Of a stretch of 64,000 nucleotides of DNA, positions 32,636-40,691 are shown piece by piece. Origin of the DNA: an uncultured Oscillospiraceae bacterium (lineage in GTDB: Bacteria > Bacillota > Clostridia > Oscillospirales > Oscillospiraceae). Position 1 is the stretch's first letter; every line of letters begins with the position of its first letter. Both the position numbers and the translations under genes were made by a program. The notes under the pieces were generated by a model. That model was not told the DNA's origin. It worked only from the letters and a program-made list of their open reading frames with translations, and did no database searches. The DNA lies in contig CAKTOF010000006.1 in assembly GCA_934589675.1 (NCBI GenBank), positions 84,014 to 148,013 of the forward strand, in the 5' to 3' direction.

Positions 32636-33313
32636 TCAGATCAGATAGAAGAAAATTGCAAAGAACTGCAGCAGACTGCCGAGAAAAACGAAGATGTGGA
32701 ACACCGAGTGCATGAACCGGTGGCTGCGGCCGAGGCCATAGAGGACGGCGCCGACGGTGTAGGCGATGCCGCCGCCGAGCAGGAAGAAAAAGCCCGGCAT
32801 TGTGAGCGCCTGCATGGCAAGGTCCAGCCGGAAGAGAATGCACCAGCCCATGCCGATGTAGCAGATCATGGAGAACACGCGGTATTTTCGCAGGTCGATG
32901 GCCGTCAGCGCCGTCGCCAGCGCCGCAAGACCCCAGACGACGCCGAAGAGCACCCAGCCCGCCACGGGGTCGATGCGGCGGATGCCGGCCAGCACGATGG
33001 GCGTGTAGGTGCCGGCGATGAGGAAGTAGATCGTGCAGTGGTCGAGCACCTGCATGACCTTTTTCGCACGCGCGTGCTCCGGCGGCAGGCCGTGGTAGAC
33101 GCTCGAGATCGTGTAGAGCGCGATCATGGACGCGCCGTAGATCGAGCAGCCGACGACGGCCCATGCGTCGCGGTGCAGCGCGGAGAAAATGACGCACAGC
33201 ACCAGCGCGACGACACCGAGCCCGCCGCCGACGATGTGCGTGACCATGTTGAAGATCTCCTCGCCCCGCGTGTAGTCCGGGAGCGTGCGGTCGGAAATGG
33301 GGGTGCGCTTCAT
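32636..33313 (-). CDS. Hemolysin III / TrhA-type membrane protein
   Basis: 225 residues with seven predicted membrane helices, PAQR-like. Conserved residues include the SSVYHGLP (Ser-His) of helix 2, LDHCTIYFLIAGTYTP, and HSVFHIFVFLGSLLQF with two His. The family is linked to membrane energetics and metal-dependent amidase-like activity; true haemolysis is doubtful. ATG at 33313 chosen for AGGAGGC upstream; the extended ORF has no ribosome site. Confidence 0.9.
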   Translation of the reverse strand: MKRTPISDRTLPDYTRGEEIFNMVTHIVGGGLGVVALVLCVIFSALHRDAWAVVGCSIYGASMIALYTISSVYHGLPPEHARAKKVMQVLDHCTIYFLIAGTYTPIVLAGIRRIDPVAGWVLFGVVWGLAALATALTAIDLRKYRVFSMICYIGMGWCILFRLDLAMQALTMPGFFFLLGGGIAYTVGAVLYGLGRSHRFMHSVFHIFVFLGSLLQFFAIFFYLI

Positions 33314-33364
33314 GGGAAATGCCTCCTGAAAAAATAATTGCAATTTCGTGATGTGATTATTGAT

Positions 33365-33421
33365 ATTATATCCAACTGCTGCCGTTTGTCAATTGACAAA
33401 GCGATAAAAGCGAAATAAAAT
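33365..33421. promoter_or_regulatory. Back-to-back divergent promoters sharing a palindrome
   Basis: Minus: TTGACA (33387-33392) -16- TATAAT (33365-33370) for the hemolysin III gene. Plus: TTGACA (33393-33398) -17- TAAAAT (33416-33421) for the dipeptidase gene. The two -35 hexamers abut, forming TTTGTCAATTGACAAA (33385-33400). Confidence 0.8.
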
Positions 33422-33452
33422 GGTACCGTTCAGAAGAAAGGAGCGATCTGCT

Positions 33453-34856
33453 ATGGACTATAAAGCGAAGATCGAGGAATATTTCAGCTCGCACGCGGGC
33501 GAAATGGTCGAGGACATCAAGACGCTCGTCCGCATCCCGAGCGACAAGGGCGCGGCGCAGCCCGGCATGCCGTATGGCGAGGGCCCGGCGCGCGCGCTGG
33601 ACAGCGCGCTTAAAATGGCCGAGGGCTACGGCTTTGCGGTGAAGAATTACGACAACTACGTCGGCGCGGCCGACCTCGGCCCGGAGGAGCCGGGGCTGGA
33701 CATTCTGGCGCATCTGGACGTCGTTCCCGTTGCGAACAACTGGACGGTGTGCGACCCGTTCGATCCCGTTGAAAAAGACGGCAACCTCTACGGCCGCGGC
33801 ACGGCCGACGACAAGGGCCCGGCCGTTGCGGCGCTCTACGCCATGCGCTGCGTCAAGGCGCTCGGCGTTCCGCTGAAAAAGCGCGTCCGCTGGATCGTCG
33901 GCACGGACGAGGAGTGCGGCTCAAGCGACATCGCGTACTACTACGCGCGCGAGCCCGAGGCGCCCATGACGTTCTCGCCGGACGCGGCCTTCCCGCTCAT
34001 CAATCTGGAAAAGGGCCGCTTCGCCACGGACATCACGGCGGAATTTGCCGCTGCACAGTCCGGCGCGCGCCTTGTGTCTGTTTCGAGCGGCTTCAAGGGC
34101 AACGTCATTCCGGAGTCCGCGCTGGCCATGGCGGCCGGCATCACGGCAGCTGAGGCCGAGCCTGCCTGCCGCGCGGCAGCCGAGCGGTGCGGCGTCGCGG
34201 TCACGCTCAGCGAGCAGGACGGCCTGCTGCACATCGCCGTGAAGGGCGAGGGCGGCCACGCCGCGTTCCCGGAGGGCGCGAACAACGCGCTCACGGCGCT
34301 GCTGGACATTGTCTCCGCGCTGCCGCTCACGGGCGGCCTTGCCGATTCCGTGCGCGCGCTGCACGCGCTCTTCCCGCATGGAGACTGGGCAGGCCGTGCC
34401 GTCGGCGTCGCGCAGAGCGATGATGTTTCGGGCGAGCTCACCATCTGCCTGAACATGATCACGGGAACCGAGACCGGCCTGAAGGCCACGTTCGACAGCC
34501 GCGTTCCCGTCTGTGCGACGCATGAGAACGTCTACGAGGTCATCGACCGCCGCTGCCGCGAGGCGGGGCTTCATATGGTTCCGAGCGAGATGGTCGCGCC
34601 GCACTATGTCCCGGGCGACACGCCGTTTGTGAAGACGCTGCTGCGCGCCTATGAGGACTGGACGGGCAACCGCGGCGAGTGTGTCTCCATCGGCGGCGGC
34701 ACATACGTCCACGACCTGAAAAACGGCGTCGCGTTCGGCTGCACCATGCCGGGCGTGGACAACCGCGAGCACGGCGCGGACGAGTTCGCCATTGTAGCCG
34801 ACCTTGTCACGAGCGCGAAGATTTTTGCGCAGTCCATTATCGAATTGTGCTCTTAA
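33453..34856 (+). CDS. pepV: M20 family dipeptidase (PepV/Sapep type)
   Basis: 467 residues. Metal-binding motifs: ILAHLDVVPVANNW (His, Asp), GRGTADDKGP (Asp), TDEECGSSD (Glu-Glu) and the C-terminal EHGADEF (His). The lid domain lies in the middle (about 180-390). It cleaves dipeptides in the cytoplasm. ATG at 33453 has GAAAGGAG upstream. A copy of the dispersed structured element begins immediately after its stop. Confidence 0.92.
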   Translation: MDYKAKIEEYFSSHAGEMVEDIKTLVRIPSDKGAAQPGMPYGEGPARALDSALKMAEGYGFAVKNYDNYVGAADLGPEEPGLDILAHLDVVPVANNWTVCDPFDPVEKDGNLYGRGTADDKGPAVAALYAMRCVKALGVPLKKRVRWIVGTDEECGSSDIAYYYAREPEAPMTFSPDAAFPLINLEKGRFATDITAEFAAAQSGARLVSVSSGFKGNVIPESALAMAAGITAAEAEPACRAAAERCGVAVTLSEQDGLLHIAVKGEGGHAAFPEGANNALTALLDIVSALPLTGGLADSVRALHALFPHGDWAGRAVGVAQSDDVSGELTICLNMITGTETGLKATFDSRVPVCATHENVYEVIDRRCREAGLHMVPSEMVAPHYVPGDTPFVKTLLRAYEDWTGNRGECVSIGGGTYVHDLKNGVAFGCTMPGVDNREHGADEFAIVADLVTSAKIFAQSIIELCS

Positions 34857-35056
34857 TCAAACGGGACCCGCTTCGCTGGGCTCCCGTTTGAGGGGGATTG
34901 CGCCCTGACTGCGCGCATAATTTGTGCGCCGCAGGCGCCCAAATTCCACACTTGCAGGGCGAGCGGTATTTTTTCCAACGCACCAGTCGCCGGAAAAAAT
35001 GATTTTGAATTTATTTCGCCGCTGCGGCGGCGAAACTCTACGAGGTTCCTGAGTAA
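34857..35056 (+). repeat. Copy B of the ~200-nt structured dispersed element
   Basis: Helices: 34858-34869 with 34878-34890 (one bulge); 34901-34907 with 34955-34961; 34968-34976 with 34992-35000; 35014-35021 with 35028-35035. Shared with copy A (7147-7345) are GAGCGGTAT, the GTCGCCGGAAA loop edge and ATGATTT..AATTT. No ORF is visible inside. It ends next to a terminator. Confidence 0.7.
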
Positions 35057-35060
35057 ATGG

Positions 35061-35100
35061 AAAAGCCTGCGCGGCGTTTTTGCCTGCGCAGGCTTTTTTT
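35061..35100. terminator. Terminator between element B and the ThrE gene
   Basis: AAAAGCCTGCGC pairs with GCGCAGGCTTTT, followed on the + strand by TTTTTT; it ends the dipeptidase/element B transcript and may serve both strands. Confidence 0.8.
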
Positions 35101-36310
35101 ACGCTTTTTTATGGACGACATGCTGAAACACGACAACGAGCAGAGACGAGAACAGCACGCCCGTGGCGATGCCGATGGCGGCATAGACAAGGCGCTGGCC
35201 GTAGAGGATAAAGTCCGCCGAGCGGCCGCTGACGAGCGAGGCCATCGTGTAGTAGAGGTCTGCGCCGGGCAGCGGCGGGATGAGGCTCGGAATGAGGAAC
35301 ACCGTCACCGGCGCGCGCAGCACGCGGGCCGCCAGCTCGGCATAGGCACCGCCCGCGACGCTCGCGACCGTGAAGCACGCGAGCGCGCTCGTCCAGAAAT
35401 GCGAGCAGAGCAGGTAGACGCTGATGGTCAGCGTGCCCGCGATAACGGCCGGGATGAGGCGCCGCCGCCGCACGCCGAAGATGACGGAAAAGCTGAGCGT
35501 GCCGCACACGGCGGAGAGAATGCGCGCGGCGCCCGACGCGGCGCGGACCGTGACCGGAACGGGGAAAAGAAGCAGCGCGCACGCAAAGCCGGCTGCGATG
35601 GCAAGCGCCGTCAGAAGCGCGTCTGCAATGCGGAGCAGGCCTGTGATCGTGTCGCCGAGGAGCATCTCGCGCAGGCCGTTGATGAGCAGCAGCCCCGGGA
35701 TCTGGAGCATGATGTCGCCAATCATGATCTTGTCGGCGTGCAGCGCCGGGAAGAGACGCCCAAGCCCGGCCGCGGCGAGCCCCATGAGCGCGGCCGTGAG
35801 CAGCGTGTAGACAAAGCGGTTCGGAAAGCGCGGCAGCAGGAACCGGTCGGCAAGACCCAGAAAAAGCGCGATGCCGGCTGCGACGAGCGCGTCGGGGAGG
35901 CTGCCGCCGAAGAAAATGCAGAACGCGCCCGCGCCGAGCAGATAGGATGCCGCGACGAGCGCGCGTACCCGCTTCGCCGGCGGGGCGTGGATGGCGGCAA
36001 TCTCCTGCGCGACGACCTCGGGCGGCGGCGTCTGGCGGCAGATGCGGCGCGAGAGGTCGTTGAGCGCCTCGAGCCGGCTGAGGTTCGTGGAATATGAGTT
36101 CACGCGGCGGCACTCAGTCCGGCGGCCCTCGCCGTGGCCGACGGTGGCCAGAATGAGAAAGACGATGGAAAACACCTCGGCCGTCTCATAGCCGTAGGCG
36201 TGCAGAATGCGGGTGATGGTGTCCTCCACGCGGCGGACGTCTGCGCCGCTGCGGAGCATGGCTTCGCCGATGTCGAGCGCGATGCTCAGCGCGTCGGGTG
36301 TTGTCTGCAT
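35099..36310 (-). CDS. Threonine/serine exporter family protein (ThrE type)
   Basis: 403 residues. The N-terminal DUF1212 part (LDIGEAMLRSGADVRRVEDTITRI...) and the C-terminal DUF3815-like part (IPALIPPLPG as IPSLIPPLPGADLYY) are fused in one chain, with about ten membrane helices. Many Firmicutes encode the halves as two genes, so this is the Corynebacterium-like fused form. It probably exports threonine, serine or related small molecules. Divergent from the M20 gene. Confidence 0.9.
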   Translation of the reverse strand: MQTTPDALSIALDIGEAMLRSGADVRRVEDTITRILHAYGYETAEVFSIVFLILATVGHGEGRRTECRRVNSYSTNLSRLEALNDLSRRICRQTPPPEVVAQEIAAIHAPPAKRVRALVAASYLLGAGAFCIFFGGSLPDALVAAGIALFLGLADRFLLPRFPNRFVYTLLTAALMGLAAAGLGRLFPALHADKIMIGDIMLQIPGLLLINGLREMLLGDTITGLLRIADALLTALAIAAGFACALLLFPVPVTVRAASGAARILSAVCGTLSFSVIFGVRRRRLIPAVIAGTLTISVYLLCSHFWTSALACFTVASVAGGAYAELAARVLRAPVTVFLIPSLIPPLPGADLYYTMASLVSGRSADFILYGQRLVYAAIGIATGVLFSSLLVVVFQHVVHKKA

Positions 36311-36357
36311 GGTGCGCCTCCTGAAAAGGGCCTCGTGTGCGGTGTCCCGCCGGGACT

Positions 36358-36386
36358 ATCCTATCATTGCACGCGGCCGGTGTCAA
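36358..36386 (-). promoter_or_regulatory. Promoter of the ThrE gene
   Basis: Minus-strand TTGACA (36381-36386), 17-bp spacer, TAGGAT (36358-36363). Confidence 0.65.
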
Positions 36387-36397
36387 CGCGCAAACGG

Positions 36398-36425
36398 TTG
36401 ACATTTTTAAGATGCTGTTTATGAT
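36398..36425 (+). promoter_or_regulatory. Promoter of the M20 amidohydrolase gene
   Basis: TTGACA (36398-36403), 16-bp spacer, TATGAT (36420-36425). Confidence 0.65.
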
Positions 36426-36455
36426 AGAAGCAGAACAAAAGAGAGGATGATCCCA

Positions 36456-37751
<1,296 letters not shown>

Positions 37752-37763
37752 CCGCATAAAATT

Positions 37764-37806
37764 AGCGCCGCGCGAGGAGAGGATCCTTCGCGCGGCGCTT
37801 TATTTT
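37764..37806. terminator. Convergent terminator between M20 and flippase genes
   Basis: AGCGCCGCGCGA pairs with TCGCGCGGCGCT, followed by TTATTTTT on the + strand. It overlaps the stop of the flippase gene. Confidence 0.85.
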
Positions 37807-39326
37807 TGCCTTCGCAGCGGCGCGAGCAGGGAGGATAGCGCCCCCGGCTCCAGCGCGCCGGTCAGGCGGGCCAGCGCCCAGAATGCGGCAAGATAGGCAC
37901 CGGCCGGCGCGGCCGCACGCCAGAACGGCGGCAGCGGCGGCAGCGCCGCGCGGACGATAAGCGCCGCCGCGCCCGCGCCAAGCGCCGAAAGCGCGGCGCG
38001 TGCGAGATGGCCCGGCGCGAGGTCGTAGTCCGTTACGCGCAGCAGGCGCGCGGCGGACAGGAAAAAGTTGACGGCGTGCGTGGCCGTAAAGCTGAAAAAA
38101 TACCCGCCGATCCCATAGCGCGGCAGCAGCGTGAGCAGGAGCAGCACGTCGAGAAGGCTCGTAAGCGTATTGCAGCGGACGCAGTAGACCTGCTCGCCGA
38201 GGCCCTTGAGCATCCCGTCGATGATGGCGTCGAGATAGAGCATGGGCACGAGCGGCGCAAAGAGCGCGAGGTATAGCCCCGCATCTGCGCTGCGGTAGAC
38301 AAGAAGCCCGAGCGGCTGCGCCGAGACGAAAAGCGCGCCGGATACGGCGCAGGAAAACAGAACCGTTGTGCGAAGACAGCGCCGCGCAAGCCCCCGGATG
38401 CGCCGCGTGCGCCCGGCCGCGGCCGCGCCGGCCAGCTCCGGCACGAGCAGGTCGCTCAGCGAGTATAAAACGCACGCCGGGAACATCAGCACGGGGAACA
38501 CCATGCCGTGGATCGTCCCGTAGGCCGCGAGCGACGATTCATACGACCCGTCCGCGCCCGTCAGCCCGCGCGGGATGAGCAGGTGCTCAAGCGTGGACAG
38601 GCCACTGCGCAGGCAGTCGGCAAGGCCGAGCGGCACGGCGAGCCGGACGAGCCGCCGTCCCATGCCGGGCGCGCGGGGCGCGCCGCGGCCGGCGATCTCG
38701 CGCCGGTAGAGCGCCGCAATGACGACAAGCGAGAGCGCGGAGGACGCGCTGCTGCCGCCGATGATGGCCATGCAGGATCGCTCGGTGTCGCCGCCTGCCC
38801 AAAGCACGAGCGCCGCCGCCGTCAGCGCCATGGAGCAGGCACGCTCGAACAGCTCGACGGCCACGAGCCGGCCGACCTTGCCGACGGCCGTGAAATAGCC
38901 GCCGAACACGCCCCACAGGCATGTGACGGGCAAAAACGCGCCGATGATGCGCAGGCTGGACGCTGCGCGCTCGTCAAGCAGCCAGACGCGCGCCAAAAAG
39001 CCGGACAGCGCGAACACGGCCGCGCCGACGGCACACGAGACGGCAAGGCCGTAGAGAAGGCAGCAGCGCATGGCCGCGCGCACGCCGCCGGGGCGGCTGC
39101 GGCTGTGCTCGGCCGCGCACAGGTACATGCTCGCCACGCGCACGCCGCCCGCGCCGGCCGTCATGGCCAGCACGCCGACGGTCATCGTCAGCGTCAGAAG
39201 CCCGAGCCCGGCCGTCCCGACGCGGCGGGAGAGAAAAACCTGAAACACCATGCCCGCCGCGCGCATGGCAAGGTTCACGGCCGTGAGCAGCAGCGTGCTG
39301 CGGACGATAGAGCCGCGCTTGGACAA
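37800..39326 (-). CDS. SpoVB-like polysaccharide/lipid flippase (MOP superfamily)
   Basis: 508 residues with about 14 membrane helices. The N-terminus SKRGSIVRSTLLLTAVNLAMRAAGMVFQVFLSRRVG is typical of SpoVB/MurJ-type flippases, which move lipid-linked precursors across the membrane, often for spore cortex or cell wall. TTG at 39326 is preferred because AGGGGG lies at normal distance; an upstream TTG at 39347 would add seven residues. Which lipid is moved cannot be told. Confidence 0.85.
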   Translation of the reverse strand: MSKRGSIVRSTLLLTAVNLAMRAAGMVFQVFLSRRVGTAGLGLLTLTMTVGVLAMTAGAGGVRVASMYLCAAEHSRSRPGGVRAAMRCCLLYGLAVSCAVGAAVFALSGFLARVWLLDERAASSLRIIGAFLPVTCLWGVFGGYFTAVGKVGRLVAVELFERACSMALTAAALVLWAGGDTERSCMAIIGGSSASSALSLVVIAALYRREIAGRGAPRAPGMGRRLVRLAVPLGLADCLRSGLSTLEHLLIPRGLTGADGSYESSLAAYGTIHGMVFPVLMFPACVLYSLSDLLVPELAGAAAAGRTRRIRGLARRCLRTTVLFSCAVSGALFVSAQPLGLLVYRSADAGLYLALFAPLVPMLYLDAIIDGMLKGLGEQVYCVRCNTLTSLLDVLLLLTLLPRYGIGGYFFSFTATHAVNFFLSAARLLRVTDYDLAPGHLARAALSALGAGAAALIVRAALPPLPPFWRAAAPAGAYLAAFWALARLTGALEPGALSSLLAPLRRQK

Positions 39327-39378
39327 AGAAAACACCCCCTGTCCCAATTTCTATGGGGCAGGGGGCGGACAATATGCG

Positions 39379-40668
39379 TCAGACGGGGACGGCCTCGTCG
39401 GCCTTTTTCTCGATGCGCTGGGCGTTGGCGAGCATGAGCTTGATGCGGTTTTCCTGATTGATGCGCGTGGCGCTCGGGTCGTAGTCGATGGCGACGATGT
39501 TCGAGTCCGGGTGCTCGTCTTTGATCTTGCGGATCATGCCCTTGCCGGCCACATGGTTCGGCAGGCAGCCGAACGGCTGCGTGCAGACGATGTTCGGCAC
39601 GCCAAGCTCGATGAGGTCGAGCATCTCGGCAGTCAAGAGCCAGCCCTCGCCCATCTTGTTGCCGTAGCCGAGGTAGCCGCGCACGCCCTCTTTGAGGTGC
39701 GAGAACGGCTTCATGACGCGGAAGTCCGGGTATTTTGCCACGGCGTCAATGAGGTCGTGCTGCAGCGCGCCGGCGTATTTTTCGGCGAGGTTCATGGCGA
39801 ACTTCTTGAGCTTCTTGCCGCCGTAGAGGTCGACGTCGACGCTGCGGTTGTCCACCTTGAAGATGAGAAAATCCGCAAGGCCGGGCACGACGGGCTCCGC
39901 GCCCTCGGAGAGCAGAAAGTCCTCGAGGCTGTTGTTGCCGAGCGAGGAATACTTCACAAAGATCTCGCCGACGATGCCGACGGGGATCTTTTTCTCGCCC
40001 GTGCGCTCGATGGCGGCAAAGTCGGCGGCGATGGCGGCGAGGTTCTTGCGGAACGTGCGCCGGCGCATGCTGCCGCGGTCGTCAAAGCCGCGCACGAGGC
40101 GATCCTTCCACGACTCGACGAGCGCGTCGGTCGTGCCGGGCGTGACCTCATAGGGCTTGCACTGGTTGGCCAGCCACATGAGCATGTCGCCGTAGTACAC
40201 GGCGTAGATCATGCGGAAAATGAGCTTGGGCGAGAGCTTGAAGCCCGGGTTTTTCTCGAGGCCGGACAGGTTGAGCGACACGACGGGCACAAAGCTCAGC
40301 CCTGCCTTTTCCAGCGCCTTGCGGAGCAGGTGGATGTAGTTCGACGCGCGGCAGCCGCCGCCCGTCTGCGTGATGAGCAGGGCGACCTTGTGCGGGTCGT
40401 AGCCGCCGTGCTGCACGGCGTCAATGAGCTGGCCGATGACGAGCAGGGCGGGATAGCACGTGTCGTTGTGGACATATTTCAGGCCCGTGTCAATGACGGC
40501 GCGCGAGTCGTTGTTGAGCTGTACGGTATGGTAGCCCTCAAGATCAAAGCACTTTTTGAGCATACCGAAATGGATGGGCAGCATCTGCGGGATAAAGAGC
40601 GTGTATTCTTCCTTCATCTCCTCGGTGAAGAGCAGACGGCCGGTATCGTCATAAATAAGCTGCGCCAA
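39379..40668 (-). CDS. Activase-associated protein, C-terminal half of DUF2229/HgdB-like system
   Basis: 429 residues resembling the C-terminal part of the large CoA-activase/dehydratase-like proteins of clostridia: QMLPIHFGMLKKCFDLEGY, NDTCYPALLVIGQLIDAV, ITQTGGGCRASNYIHLLRKAL, QPFGCLPNHVAGKGM. Cys-containing loops suggest an Fe-S cluster. TTG start at 40668 with AAGGAGGG 6 nt upstream. In many relatives this region is fused to the preceding ATPase gene; here a stop and a fresh ribosome site separate them. Reaction unknown. Confidence 0.8.
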   Translation of the reverse strand: MAQLIYDDTGRLLFTEEMKEEYTLFIPQMLPIHFGMLKKCFDLEGYHTVQLNNDSRAVIDTGLKYVHNDTCYPALLVIGQLIDAVQHGGYDPHKVALLITQTGGGCRASNYIHLLRKALEKAGLSFVPVVSLNLSGLEKNPGFKLSPKLIFRMIYAVYYGDMLMWLANQCKPYEVTPGTTDALVESWKDRLVRGFDDRGSMRRRTFRKNLAAIAADFAAIERTGEKKIPVGIVGEIFVKYSSLGNNSLEDFLLSEGAEPVVPGLADFLIFKVDNRSVDVDLYGGKKLKKFAMNLAEKYAGALQHDLIDAVAKYPDFRVMKPFSHLKEGVRGYLGYGNKMGEGWLLTAEMLDLIELGVPNIVCTQPFGCLPNHVAGKGMIRKIKDEHPDSNIVAIDYDPSATRINQENRIKLMLANAQRIEKKADEAVPV

Positions 40669-40691
40669 GGTATTCCCTCCTTCGGACTTCC

